Below are positions 19,701 to 29,373 of a stretch of DNA of 64,000 nucleotides, one piece after another. The translations under genes and the position numbers were made by a program. Under the pieces are notes generated by a model. That model searched no databases, had not been told where the DNA came from, and worked only from the letters and a program-made list of their open reading frames with translations. Source of the stretch: Emiliania huxleyi CCMP1516 (Eukaryota; Haptophyta; Isochrysidales; Noelaerhabdaceae); NCBI RefSeq assembly GCF_000372725.1, contig NW_005201287.1, forward strand, positions 1,056,837 to 1,120,836. The letters are read 5' to 3'. Position 1 is the stretch's first letter. Every line of letters starts with the position of its first letter.

Positions 19701-22700
19701 CGAGGCAGAGAAGAAGGCAAAAGAGGCGGCAGCGGACAAGTCGGCGGCGGACAAGGCGGCCGCGCAAGAGGGCAAGTCGGCCGACGCCGCGGCGCGCAAG
19801 GCTGCCGCAGAGAAGGCGGCAGCGGAGAAGCGGATGAGGGACCAAGGCGTCACAAAGGCCAAGGCCGAGGCAGCTGAGACAAAGGAGCTCGCAGCATCTG
19901 AGAAGGCCGCTGCCAAGAAGGCCGCTGCAGACGCGGCGGCGGCAGAAAAGGCCGCGGAGGAGCAGGCGGCCGCGCAGGCCAAGGCGGACGCGGCAGCGGC
20001 CAAGAAGGTGGCGGCGGCCGCTGCCGCCGCGGCCAAGAGGGCGACGGCCGACGCAGCTGCGGCGGAGAAGCTCGCAAAGGACCAGGCGGCAGAGCAGGCC
20101 AAGGCGGAGAAAGTCGCTGCCAAGGAGAAGGAGGCAAGCGCTGCGGCGGCAAAGAAGGTCGCAGCCGAGAAGGCCATCGCGGAAAAGAAGGCGAAAGAGC
20201 AGGCGGCGGCTAACGCCAAGGCGGAAGCCGCGGCGAACAAAGAGCGTGCGGCTAAGGAGGCGGCAGCGGAGAAGACGCTGGCGGCGGACAAGCTCGCCGC
20301 AGAGAAGGCGGCGAAAGACAAGGCTGCAGCCAAGGCCAAGGCGGATGCGGACGCCAAGAAGAAGGACGCGGATGCGGAGGCGACGGCAGCCAAGAAGGCG
20401 GCGGCGGCGGCGGCGGCGGCAGACAAGGACGCAAAGGACAAGGCGGCGGAGCAAGCAAAGGCGGAGGCCGCGGCAAACAAGGCCCGGGCTGCAGCGGAGG
20501 CGGCCGCAAAGAAGGCGGCGGCGGAGAGGGCGGCGGCGGACAAGCAGGCCAAGGAGCAGGCTGCCGCCAAGGCCAAGGCGGACGCCGCAACAGAGAAGGA
20601 AAAGGTCGCGGCCAAGGACGCGATCGACAAGGCGGCGGCGGCTCAGAAGGCAGCGCTAGAGAAGCAAGCCTCGGACGAGAAGGCGAAAGCGGCAAAGGCG
20701 GAGGCGGACAAGGCCAAGAGCGGCGCTGCAAGCGAGAAGGCGGCGGCGGCAAAGGCGGCGGCTGATGCGGCGGCGGCGGAGAAGCTCGCAAAGGAGCAAG
20801 CGTCGGAGGTGGCCAAGGCCGAGAAGGCGGCGGCAAAAGAGAGGGGCGCAGCTGAAGCTGCTGCGAAGAAGGCAGCGGCGGAGAAGGCTGCGGCCGATCG
20901 GCAGGCCAAGGAGAAGGCGCAGGCAGACGCCATGGCAGCCGCGGCAGTCAAGAAGGAGAAGGACGCGGCGGACAAGGCGGCTGCCAAAAGGGCGGCGGCG
21001 GACAGGGCGGCGGCCGACCTCAGCGGCGCGGAGAAGCTCGTGAGGCAGGCGAGCGATGAGACGGAAAAGGCGAAGAAGCAGGCGGATGCCGAGGCGGCGG
21101 CAGCCAGAAAGGCCATGGAGGGTGGCATGGCCGCGGAGAAGGAGGCCAAGGCGGCCGCCGCCGCCAAAGCCAAAGCGGAGGCGGCGGCTGCGAAGGCGGC
21201 GGCAGCGGCCGAGGCGGCGGCCAAGAAGGCGGCTACAGAGAAGGCTGCCGCGGACAAGCAGGCAAAAGACGCCGCCGCTGCCAAGGCCAAGGCCGACGAG
21301 GCCTCATCAAAGGCGCAGAAGGCCGACAAGGAGGCCGCCGCCGCACGAGCGGCGGCCGACAAGGCTGCAACTGACGCCAAGCAAAAGGAGGCAGCGGCCG
21401 AAAAGGCCAAGAAGCTCGCCGACGCCGCGCAGGACAAGGCAGACGCCGCAGCCGACGCGGCGACCAAAGCGGCCAAGGCCGCATCAGACGCGGAGAAGGC
21501 TGCCAAGGCAGCAGCGACGGCGGCCGATAAGGCGGCTGCGGCAGCGGAGAAAGCAGGGGATTCCGCGGAGGCGGCCGCCAAGAAGGCTGCAGCGGACAAG
21601 GCGTCTGCAGATGCGAAGGCAAAGCAGCAAGCTGCCGCGAAGGCTGCAGCCGACGCCGCGGACGCTAAAGATAAGGCCGCGGCCGACAAGGCCGCCGCCA
21701 AGAAGGCTGCTGCGGATGCGGCGGCAGCCGAAAAGGCAGCGCAGGAGCAGGCAGCTGCAGCAGCCAAGGCGGAGGCAGCAGCGATAAAGGCCGAGGCCGC
21801 GGCGACGGCGGCAGCTGCCAAGAAGACGGCGGCGGATGCGGCCGCTGCCGACAAGCTCGCAAAGGACCAAAGCTCGGCGCACGGCAAGGCCGCGGACGCA
21901 GCAGGCAAGTGGCGCGACTCAGCCTCGGCAGCACTCAAGCAGGCGGCTGCCGAAAGGGAGGCGGCGGACAGGAAATCTGCGTCACACGCCGCCGCCAAGC
22001 GCAAGGCCGACGCGGCCGAGCTAGCCGAACGCGAAGCTTACGAGACTGCGCAGTCGATGAAGGGCGCGCCGTCGCCGCGCAAGAGGCAACGCTCGGTTAG
22101 CTTTGGGCAGAGCAGCGCCGAGATGGCAGCGGAGATTGCGGTGCGCGCGGCCCAGTCGGCGGCAGACAAGATGTCGGCGGAAGAGAAGGCCGCAGCAGAT
22201 CGCCTCGGCCACGACGCGTCGAAGAGGACGCTCAGCGCGATGGACGATGACCTCTTGCGCGCATTGAGCCGGCAGGAGTCCTCCTCCGGCGGTGGCGGCT
22301 CGTCCGGCGATTACTACCAGATCATCGACGGCGTCAAGTACGACCGCGCCTTGCTCGAGATGGCGGAGGAGCTCTCGAGCGGCGGCAAGCTCGACGCGGC
22401 GGCGGTCGAGCAGCTGCTCGAGGCCATGCAGGACGCCGGCAAGGTGACCCCGACCGAGCTCGCGACGCTGCAGTACATCGCCGAGTCGTACAAGCTCGAC
22501 AAGAAGGCGCAGGCCGCGATGGACAAGGGGCTGGCGGCGGCGGGCGGCGCAAAAAGCCGCTCCCTCGGCGGCAGCGGCTCGGGCAGCGGCTCCGGGAAGC
22601 GCAAGAAGTCGGGCTCGTCCGACGACTACTACCAGATCATCGACGGCGTCAAGTACGACCGCGCCGTGCTCGAGATGGCGGAGGAGCTCTCGAGCGGCGG

Positions 22701-23202
22701 CAAGCTCGACGCGGCGGCGGCGCAGCGCCTTTGGGAGTCGCGGGTCGCTGACGGTCGCGGAGTGACGGAAACGGAGCTAGAGACCCTCCGCTACATCATG
22801 GAGACGTACAAGCTCGACAAGAAGGCGCAGGCATACCTTCAGTCGGCCGCGAGCGGCTCGTCGTCGAGCGGCTCATCGTCGAAGCGCAGCCTGTCTGACA
22901 CCGACCTCGGCTCTGGAGGCGCGTCTTCCAAACGAGGCCGGTCGGGCGGCAAGAGCTACTACCAGCAAATCGACGGGGTGAACTACGACCGCGAGCTGCT
23001 CGAGATGGCGGAGAAGCTGTCCAAGAGCAACGGTGGCAAGCTCGACTTGGCGGCCGCCCAGAAGCTTTGCCAAGAGGCGTGCGAGGATGGACGTGGCGTG
23101 ACGGACTGCGAGAAGCGCACGCTGCAGTACATTGCGCAAACACACAAGCTGAACCCGGCAGCCACGACCTTCATGGAGATGGAGTTCGAGCTCTCGGCTT
23201 AG
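16732..23202 (+). CDS. Giant seven-domain alanine-rich coiled-coil protein
   Basis: One uninterrupted frame of 2156 residues from ATG 16732. A helical domain of about 75 residues (DGxxYDRxxLExA...G...TxxExxTLxYIxxxYxLDKKAxxxL) occurs seven times, at residues about 5-85, 150-225, 255-330, 344-420, 1860-1938, 1964-2040 and 2075-2150. Copies are joined by Ser/Gly linkers with basic 'GKRKKSGSSDD' patches. Residues 443-668 are five 44-residue Ala-rich units of the type 'KAAQAALDAGLSTDAALVAG'. Residues about 734-1767 are an Ala/Lys/Glu helix or coiled coil with no proline to speak of. 'SPRKRQRS' at about 1781 could be a nuclear localisation signal. Similar YDR...TLxYI modules are, to my recollection, found in uncharacterised bacterial proteins; I cannot verify this. 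The layout (sticky ends on a long rod) suggests a structural scaffold, but this is inference. Confidence 0.85.
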   Translation: MPKGYYKEVDGVNYDRKLLEKAQRLARENAGTLSKDAVEKLWVDVRSDGRNRGHEDGVWDVELRTLLHIADTLKLDKSAAALMKKETAVHEASAGGSGSGADSSSGAGKRSRGSVERFEAGPASGKAAGSGSGSGSGSGKRKKSGSSDDYYQIIDGVKYDRALLEMAEELSSGGKLDAAAVEQLLGAMQDAGKVTPTELATLQYIAESYKLDKKAQAAMDKGLAAAGGAKSRSLGGNGSGSGSGKRKKSGSSDDYYQIIDGVKYDRALLEMAEELSSGGKLDAAAVEQLLEAMQDAGKVTPTELATLQYIAESYKLDKKAQAAMDKGLAAAGGAKSRSLGQDPITVIDGVEYDAGILALAEELAAANGGTLTMADVQRLWRERTLDFGDVTAVEMRTLSYVVDHFKMDKKASEFLVKEVQAWNATHLGGAGNVHVTKEGAVAAMAAQAALDAGLSPEAARAAGEAAALAVSLGRTQAEALKEGAAAAKAAQAALDAGLSTDAALVAGELAAKAVSEGATLPEAMKEASAGGKAAQAALDAGLSTDAAQIAGSEAAKAIHDGKSAADAAKVGIAAGKAAQVALDAGLSKQAAQVAGMAAAKAVGEGRSPAQAAKEGLVAGQAMQAALDSGASTEAASVAGLMAAKAVSEGKTPAQALKEGAAAAKAAQKLIDAFVKEGLSPEDAAEAASAMLAAGPPQPDIAAVADLIEGGLDPEEAIAQAHNIAKNKENAAAARGLAASEEEAAKKAAAAAAAADKKAKAQQAELAKAEAAADKERAAADAAAKKAAAAKAAADKKGKDQAAAESKAEAAAKKVKDLADKAAAKKKAADQTAAEKAAEEKAAKAAKDDAAAKKKGAADAAAATKKAAADAAAADKKAKDQAAAAAKAEAAAAKERALADKQAKDAAAAKAAAAKQEKELSSEQTKAEAAAAKAREAEKEARDAKKAADQAAAATKSKEKDAAKAKADADAAMERATKAAKVAEAAAKAAAEAEKKAKEAAADKSAADKAAAQEGKSADAAARKAAAEKAAAEKRMRDQGVTKAKAEAAETKELAASEKAAAKKAAADAAAAEKAAEEQAAAQAKADAAAAKKVAAAAAAAAKRATADAAAAEKLAKDQAAEQAKAEKVAAKEKEASAAAAKKVAAEKAIAEKKAKEQAAANAKAEAAANKERAAKEAAAEKTLAADKLAAEKAAKDKAAAKAKADADAKKKDADAEATAAKKAAAAAAAADKDAKDKAAEQAKAEAAANKARAAAEAAAKKAAAERAAADKQAKEQAAAKAKADAATEKEKVAAKDAIDKAAAAQKAALEKQASDEKAKAAKAEADKAKSGAASEKAAAAKAAADAAAAEKLAKEQASEVAKAEKAAAKERGAAEAAAKKAAAEKAAADRQAKEKAQADAMAAAAVKKEKDAADKAAAKRAAADRAAADLSGAEKLVRQASDETEKAKKQADAEAAAARKAMEGGMAAEKEAKAAAAAKAKAEAAAAKAAAAAEAAAKKAATEKAAADKQAKDAAAAKAKADEASSKAQKADKEAAAARAAADKAATDAKQKEAAAEKAKKLADAAQDKADAAADAATKAAKAASDAEKAAKAAATAADKAAAAAEKAGDSAEAAAKKAAADKASADAKAKQQAAAKAAADAADAKDKAAADKAAAKKAAADAAAAEKAAQEQAAAAAKAEAAAIKAEAAATAAAAKKTAADAAAADKLAKDQSSAHGKAADAAGKWRDSASAALKQAAAEREAADRKSASHAAAKRKADAAELAEREAYETAQSMKGAPSPRKRQRSVSFGQSSAEMAAEIAVRAAQSAADKMSAEEKAAADRLGHDASKRTLSAMDDDLLRALSRQESSSGGGGSSGDYYQIIDGVKYDRALLEMAEELSSGGKLDAAAVEQLLEAMQDAGKVTPTELATLQYIAESYKLDKKAQAAMDKGLAAAGGAKSRSLGGSGSGSGSGKRKKSGSSDDYYQIIDGVKYDRAVLEMAEELSSGGKLDAAAAQRLWESRVADGRGVTETELETLRYIMETYKLDKKAQAYLQSAASGSSSSGSSSKRSLSDTDLGSGGASSKRGRSGGKSYYQQIDGVNYDRELLEMAEKLSKSNGGKLDLAAAQKLCQEACEDGRGVTDCEKRTLQYIAQTHKLNPAATTFMEMEFELSA
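17143..22710 (+). repeat. Near-identical coding repeats inside the giant gene
   Basis: The segment encoding the second domain (about 17143-17432) recurs almost base for base at about 17455-17747 and 22311-22570. Its first half recurs again at about 22590-22710. Copies 2 and 3 differ visibly by a GGG/GAG codon change. The other three domain copies are clearly diverged. This points to recent duplication or gene conversion. Confidence 0.85.
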
Positions 23203-23899
23203 CCGGTCAGCCCAGCGTTCATATGCGCGGCAGTGGGGGACTTCATTCACCAGAGCATCTGCGTTCATGCTCATCGCTTCCGATTCTGAGATGGGGGTCG
23301 CGGAGGGCGGGGGGGGGGGGGGGGGGGGCAGATGAAGGACGGAGACGCGGCACAACCGCAAACCGGCAGAAGCTAGATATCGGCAAACGCAAAGCACAGA
23401 GGGAGAGAGGCGAGATTTGGATATGCTCTTCAGCGTTTCGGAAGGAAGGCTGCGAGGGCGTTCCGAGCACCGGGCGATTATATTGATTCGCCGGGCGGAC
23501 TGAGACAGTGATGTCAGTGTGTGGGCTTGTCCTAATAATATCTCGCGGGCGTTGGGCGGGGGCTCGCGTGGGGGCACACAGCTCGCGCACGTCACAGGGG
23601 GGCCGGCACAGCGGCACACACCCCACACGGGGCGGGGTCGCGGTGGTAATCTGTTTAAACCTAACGAGGGCGCGGTAATGACGACGGTCTTCCCCCCCCC
23701 CCCCCCCCTGCGCACAACAGAGCTACGTTACATGAGACACGGCACTCCATAACCAGCTAAGAGCACACACGAGCGAAAGTGCACTGCAGCAAAAAGCAAG
23801 ACACCCGCCGGTGGTGACGCTTTCGGGCTTTCCGGGCTGCCATTGAAGAGCTTGGTCGTGGATTGCACCGCCTGCACCGCGCCCACCGCGCTGCCGCGC
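23203..23899. other. Convergent intergenic region with homopolymers
   Basis: This lies between the 3' ends of the giant-protein gene and the H+-pyrophosphatase gene. It contains a run of about 20 G at 23309-23328 and about 17 C at 23692-23708, both likely to be imprecise in assembly. No gene is supported. Confidence 0.5.
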
Positions 23900-24896
23900 T
23901 CAGGCGAGCGACGCGGTGTGCGCGAGGAGGCGCGGCTCGACCGGCGTGCCCTCCACCTTCGCGGCCCGGCAGACGAGGGCAGGCTTCGCGGCCTTGGCAC
24001 GAGGCGGCGCGGTGGCGCGCTGCACCGCGAGCACGCCGCCGACCCCGACGACGAGCCCGAACGCCATCGCGACGAGCTCGCCGCCGCCGGCGGGCGAGGC
24101 GACAGGCACCTGTGCGAGGCGCCGCGTCGCGGCGACGACCGCGTCGTGCGCGGCCGCGACGTCCTTGTCGTGGACGACGAAGCCGAGGAGGCCGTCGCCG
24201 TCCTTGATGGCGAGGAAGAGGGGCGCGAAGACGACCGAGATGATGGCCATCAGCTTCATCATGATGTTGAGCGCCGGGCCGGACGTGTCCTTGAGCGGGT
24301 CGCCGACCGTGTCGCCCGTGACGGCCGCCTTGAAGATCTGCGACTTTTTGGTCTGGACCTTGCCGGTGTTGTCGACCGTCTCGGGCTCCTCCTCCCCGAT
24401 GACGGCGTCCATCGCGCCCTTGGAGATGTACTTCTTGGCGTTGTCCCACGCGCCGCCCGTGTTGGACGACGAGATCGCCATCTGGACCGACGAGGCGATG
24501 GCGCCTGCGAGCAGGCCGGTGACGCAGCGCGTGCCGAAGCAGACGCCGCAGAGGACGGGCGAGAGCATGACGAGGGCGCCCGGCGCGATCATCTCCTGCA
24601 GCGACGCGTCGGTCGAGATCTTGATGCACGTGTCGTAGTCGGGCCGGTCGGGGTGGTTGGGGATGAGCAGGTTCGGGTTGGCGTCGAACTGGCGCTTGAT
24701 CTCGAGGACCATCGCGTTGGCGGCCATGCCGACCGACTTCATGGTCATGGCCGAGAACCAGTAGGGCAGCATCGCGCCGACGAGCAGGCCGGCGAAGGTG
24801 ATCGGGTCGAGCAGGTCGACGTGCAGGTCGCCGCCCGCCGCATCCTCCAGCCGCGTCACAAAGGCGCCGAAGAGGGCGAGGCCGACGAGGCAGGCG

Positions 24897-24940
<44 letters not shown>

Positions 24941-26747
24941 CGCGGCGTCGAGCGCGTCCGTCTTCTCGCGGACGGACGGGTGCAGCTCGCACATCTCGGC
25001 GATGCCGCCCGCGTTGTCGCAGACCGGGCCGTACACGTCGATCGCGAGGCAGGTGGCGAGGGTGGAGAGCATGCCGAGCGCGGCGAGCGCGATGCCGTAG
25101 AAGCCGGCGAGGGTGTGCGCGCCGTACACAATGAGCGAGAGGAGGAAGACGGGGACGATGGCGGACTTGTAGCCGAGCGCGAGCCCGTAGATGATGTTTG
25201 TGGCGGCGCCGGTGCGGCAGGCGTTGGCAACCTCCTTGACGGGCGAGTACGAGAAGGACGTGTAGTACTCGGTGACGAAGCCGATGAGGCAGCCGCCCCA
25301 CAGGCCGAAGGCGACGCACAAGAAGGCGTTGATGCGCGACGAGCAGATGGAGCCGATGTAGAAGCCGCCAGTGCAGCCGCCGCAGGTGGCGGAGGGGAGC
25401 AGGGCGACCGCGAGGCCGTACACACACGGCGTCATCAGCAGCGAGGAGACGAGCAGCTGCGTCTTGAGCACGCGCTCGATGTCCGCCTCCTTGCGCACCG
25501 GGCTCAGGTCGGTGGCCACGAAGTTTGTGATTAGGCAGACGACGATCCCGACGCCCGAGACGGTGAGCGGGAACATGAGCGCGCCCCAGCCGGCGGCGAC
25601 GATCATCGGCGACGAGGCGCCGACGAGGAGGGCGGCGCAGCTCGCCTCGCCAAACGAGCCGAAGAGGTCGGAGCCCATGCCCGCCACGTCGCCGACGTTG
25701 TCGCCCACGTTGTCGGCGATGGTGCCCGGGTTGTGCGGGTCGTCCTCAGGCAGGTCCTGCACCACCTTGCCCGCCAGGTCGGCGCCCACGTCCGCCGCCT
25801 TTGTGTAGATGCCTCCGCCGACGCGGCCGAACATGGCGATGGACGAGCCGCCGAGGCCGAAGCCGGCGACGACGTCCATCAGCTGCTTGTAGCCCTCGTC
25901 GCTGTCCGGGAAGGCGGTGCGGAGGATCGCGAGCAGGATGTAGAGCGCGAGGATGGCGATGCCTGCGGCGGAGTACGCGGCTCGTGCGCCATCCCGCTGC
26001 CATCCCGCTGCCCTCCCGCTGCCCCCCCGCTGCGCGCGGCTGTGGGCGGCGGCGCACCCGTGAGCGAGAAGCCCATCACGCCGCCCGCGCGGAAGGCGGT
26101 GTTGAAGGAGCGAGTCCACCCCTTGGAGGGGTCGCACGCGCCGACGGTGCAGCGCGCCTGCGGACGAGGGATCGGGCGCAGCCGTCGACAGAGCACGAGG
26201 AGGGAGGAGGAGGGGGAGAGGGGTGAAGGGGAGAAGAGGGGAGGAAGGGAGGAGAGGGAGGGAACGGCATAGTGAGCGGCACGTTGGAGAAGACGGCGAC
26301 GCGCATGCCGATGTAGCCGCACACAATCGAGGTGATGGCGCCGACGACAAAGGAGACGCCGGAAAGCCAGCCGTTCTTCCACTCCCACTTGCCGTCCTCC
26401 TTGTCGCCCCAAGCGATCAGCACCGACATCGCCGGGAATGCGAGAACGATGAAGATCCCGCAGAGCTTGTACTCGGACCGCAAAAAGGCGTTGGCGCCGG
26501 TGGTGATGGCGGCGTACAGCTCGAGAAGGCGGGCGTTTTGCTCGGCGACGTCGGCGCCGTTGATGGGCTCGGAGCCCACGAGCGGCTCGTTGTTGGAGGC
26601 AACGTCGAGGGCGATGCTCGAGACGAGCTTGAGGAGGAAGACCGAAAACGCGATGCCGATGAGGCCCGTCACGATGATCAGCGCCGGAGCAGCCTCCGAC
26701 GCGTCGGAGGCCGTGATGTTGCCGTTGACGCAGGCAAAGTCGTCCAT
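23900..26747 (-). CDS. K+-dependent vacuolar-type H+-translocating pyrophosphatase
   Basis: Exons 26747-26283, 26157-26058 and 25962-23900 give 875 residues; the GT-AG introns are 125 and 95 bp. Joining restores 'VAVFSN|ARCTVGACDP' as in plant enzymes. Family hallmarks are 'DVGADLAGKVVQDLPEDDPH', 'IADNVGDNVGDVAGMGSDLF', 'NTGGAWDNAKKYI' and 'GDTVGDPLKDTSGPALNIM'. 'GNTTAA' has Ala where K+-independent enzymes have Lys, so this is the K+-dependent (type I) class. It couples hydrolysis of pyrophosphate to proton pumping into acidic compartments, with about 16 membrane spans. It is roughly 100 residues longer than plant enzymes, mostly through a C-terminal extension with an extra hydrophobic helix ('GELVAMAFGLVVGVGGVLAV') and a basic tail. 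It is transcribed divergently from SHQ1. Confidence 0.95.
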
Positions 26748-27024
26748 GAGGCGAGACGGAGCAGCACTTGTGGATGCAAGCGGGTGTCTGGGCGGGCGCG
26801 CCGCGCCGCCTTTTTTTTTTCCTTGCCAGTGGTAAAATCCTGTAATGCCCGCAACCCACTGTATCCACCACGAGAACCTCGAGAACAGCCGGAAAGAAAA
26901 ACAAGAATTCCGCCATGTTGTCGAGTGACTGACTTCGTACTCGGGATGGGCATCGGATGGGGCGCCTTTTTTTTCTCTGAGAAAAGAATTTTGAGCCGCG
27001 CGCGGGCTGCCGCGACGGCTTCCA
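26748..27024. promoter_or_regulatory. Bidirectional promoter interval (H+-PPase / SHQ1)
   Basis: The two start codons are 277 bp apart on opposite strands, so both 5' UTRs and promoters must lie here. The interval has a T-rich tract (26811-26822), GAGAACCTCGAGAAC near 26871 and a second T-rich stretch near 26969. The function of these tracts is not established. Confidence 0.4.
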
Positions 27025-27894
27025 ATGTTGACGCCCCGGTTCGACTTGTCCCAAGACGAGGAGTTCGTGCACGTGCGGCTGCGAGTTCCGCACATTCGGA
27101 TGGACGACGGCGAGTTTTACATTGACGGCCACGAGTTCAAATTCCACCTCAAGCCGTACTTTTTGCGGCTCACGTTCCGCGCCCGCCTCTGCGAGGACGG
27201 CCGCGAGCACGCGAGCTACGATGCGGTGGCCGGCGTCCTCGCGGTGCGGCTTCCAAAGGAGACGCCCGGACAACACTTTGAGGACCTGCACATGCTCTCG
27301 GAGCTCCTCCGGCGACCGCAGCCTCCCGCCGGCCGCGGCGGTGGCGCTGGCGGCCCGGGAGCATCACGAGGGGCGCCCCTCATCGAGGTGGTCTCTTCGA
27401 CGCCGGCGGGTGGTGAGGCCGAGGCGGGCGAGGAGGGCGAGGAGGGCGACGAGGGCGGCGGCGAGAGCGAGGGCGACGAGGAGGCGTGGGCGGAGATGCT
27501 TGCGCACGACGCTGAGGCGGAGCAGGCTCTGCCGACGGACGACCCGGAGCTGCGGCCGTCCACGGCGTACGGCTTCAACGGCCGCCACGCCGGCCTCTTC
27601 CGCGGCCTCGAGGCGGAGGCTGTGCTCGAGCTTCCCGACCCCGAGTCGGCGAGCGCCGCCGAGCGGCGGGCGGCGCGGCTGGAGGCGGAGGAGGAGGCGT
27701 TCGACCCCGACCACTACATTGCCGACTTCATGGAGCACCGCCTCGCGCCCGAGAGTGCCGTCGGCCGAGCACTCGCCTACCAGCCGTGGTGGAGGGCCGA
27801 GGCGGCGCGGCGGGAGGCGGGTGCGGCGGGCGGAGGGTCGCCAGGCGAGGAGGAGTCTGCCGAGCCGCGCGAGGGCGGTGAGGGCGGCGAGGGT

Positions 27895-27943
<49 letters not shown>

Positions 27944-28734
27944 CCGTGTGGGACGAGGAGGAGAGGGAGGCGCTCGTGTCGCTTCCCTCTGTGGAGCTCC
28001 TCATCGACCGCGAGGGCAGCCTGCGGGCGCTGTGCGGCCTGGCGGACCTGCTGTACGGGTACTGCTACGACGTGCGAGCCACCGAGGGAGAGCCGACCTG
28101 CGAGTCTGGCTGGACGGTGCGCATGCTCTCGACGCAGCTCTCCTGGCTCGACCCGCCAGCCTCGCCCGCCGAGGCTGCGGGCGCGAGCGTGCGGCGATCC
28201 CTCTGCTACCCTCTGCTCCGGCACTGGCTGCTGTCGCTCCGCGCCCTCGACGACGTGTGCTGCCTGCTCCGCCTCGGAAAGGCGTCGGCGACCCCCCCGG
28301 CCGTGTCTCGGCCTGCGTCCCGGCTAACCCTCCTCCGCCTTGGCCAGGTGGCCACGATCCGAGCCCTCCTCGCGGCGCGCAAGCTGCTGCAGGGCGGCGC
28401 CGAGTACGGCTACCTCCTCAACCGAGCGTGGCTCGACGACACCGTGATCTGGCTGCAGCGGGTCCCGGCGCGGCGGCTCGTGCGGCTGGCAGCTGCGCTC
28501 GAGGCGGCAGCACCAAGCAAGCCGACGGTGGGCTGGCCACTGGAGCAGTATGAGGCGCTGGCACTCGAGGACGAGGAGGGCGGGGAGGGTGAGGCGAGTA
28601 GCTCAGAGAGCGGCGACAGCGACAGCGGTGAGAGTGGAGAGGGCGGCGAGCGCGAAGCGGCTCCGGGTGGCGCAAATCATGCCGACACAGGGAGATCGGA
28701 ACGGGGTATGGAAGTGGAAGGAACCTTGGTATGA
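27025..28734 (+). CDS. SHQ1: SHQ1 homologue, H/ACA snoRNP assembly chaperone
   Basis: A single exon of 569 residues. The N-terminal CS domain is clear: it starts 'MLTPRFDLSQDEEFVHVRLR', includes 'KPYFLRLTFRARL' and ends 'AVRLPKETPGQHFEDL', all close to yeast and human SHQ1. The C-terminal SHQ1 domain is seen in 'YGFNGRHAGLF', 'HYIADFMEH', 'LIDREGSLRALCGLADLLYG' and 'VGWPLEQYEALA'. SHQ1 binds dyskerin/Cbf5 and prevents aggregation before H/ACA RNP assembly in the nucleoplasm. Between the two domains are acidic/Gly insertions, including a tandem 'GEGGEGGEG' run from a GAGGGCGGC repeat at about 27880-27945. The C-terminus is an acidic Ser/Glu/Asp tail, as in relatives. Confidence 0.93.
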
Positions 28735-28811
28735 CTACATCAACATGAGTGACACACGTATTTCGTCGCCCTGTGTGTGTCCTCTCTGGTCTCTGCACTC
28801 TGGACTCGATC

Positions 28812-28852
28812 TGGCATGTTGTGCGAGTATATGGGCAAAAGCGTCGAAAATG
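28812..28852 (+). mobile_element. Isolated MITE terminal fragment
   Basis: GGCATGTTGTGCGAGTATAT, then GGG and AAAAGCGTCGAAAATG, matches the terminal inverted repeat of the 753-bp element at 47647-48399. The rest of the element is not recognisable downstream. It sits 80 bp after the SHQ1 stop, so it may be part of that transcript. Confidence 0.65.
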
Positions 28853-28979
28853 CGCGGAAAAATTTTTTACGTGCGTCCCAAATGCGCGTTTGCGGCTTGC
28901 CTGTGCTCTCGGCCGCCTCGCTGAGCGGGACCGAGCGCGGTGCTGGTGGCGCCGACACTGCGGATCCGTCGAGCACTGC

Positions 28980-29373
28980 GATGGCTGCTGAACCAGTGAG
29001 AGTCGGCAGCGCTGCCTCTGCGGATGGTGCGCCTGCACAAACCACGCCAAGCGACTGCAAACTGGGCGCAAACCTGTCTGGCAATGCTCTGGGCGAGGAT
29101 GTCAATGTGGAAACCACTCGAGACCTTCAGCTTGATCCTGCCACGACGACTCGCACCGCAAACGCGGGTCCTGCACTTCCTCGCGGTGCTGACATCTCTG
29201 TCCTGCGCCATGTTGACGCCAATTACTCTGCTTTCAACATGCTCAACGAGACGGGCGCTGCTGCAGCGCTGACTCCCAACGAGGCCGCACGACTGAATTG
29301 GAATGCCGCACAGCTCAATTGGAATGGCATGCCGAGCGCCGCGCTCCCTGGCGGCGGCGTGGCTGCGGAATAA
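28980..29373 (+). CDS. Weak open reading frame of unknown nature
   Basis: From ATG 28980 an open frame of 130 codons ends at 29373 ('MAAEPVRVGSAASADGAPAQ' to 'MPSAALPGGGVAAE'). Composition is Ala/Thr/Asn-rich with the near-repeat 'RLNWNAAQLNWNGMP'. There is no domain, signal or membrane segment. It follows a transposon-end fragment. It may be a real small gene, an exon or noncoding repeat DNA. Confidence 0.25.

Noticed and set aside
18550-22004. Several antisense frames of 240-630 codons across the coiled-coil region
   Set aside because: They are shadows of the GCG/AAG-rich repeat codons of the giant gene and read as Leu/Arg or Ala/Ser low complexity.
23757-25534. Long frames on both strands over the H+-pyrophosphatase gene
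   Set aside because: The family-specific protein is unambiguous on the minus strand; the others are Arg/His- or Gly/Glu-rich shadows.
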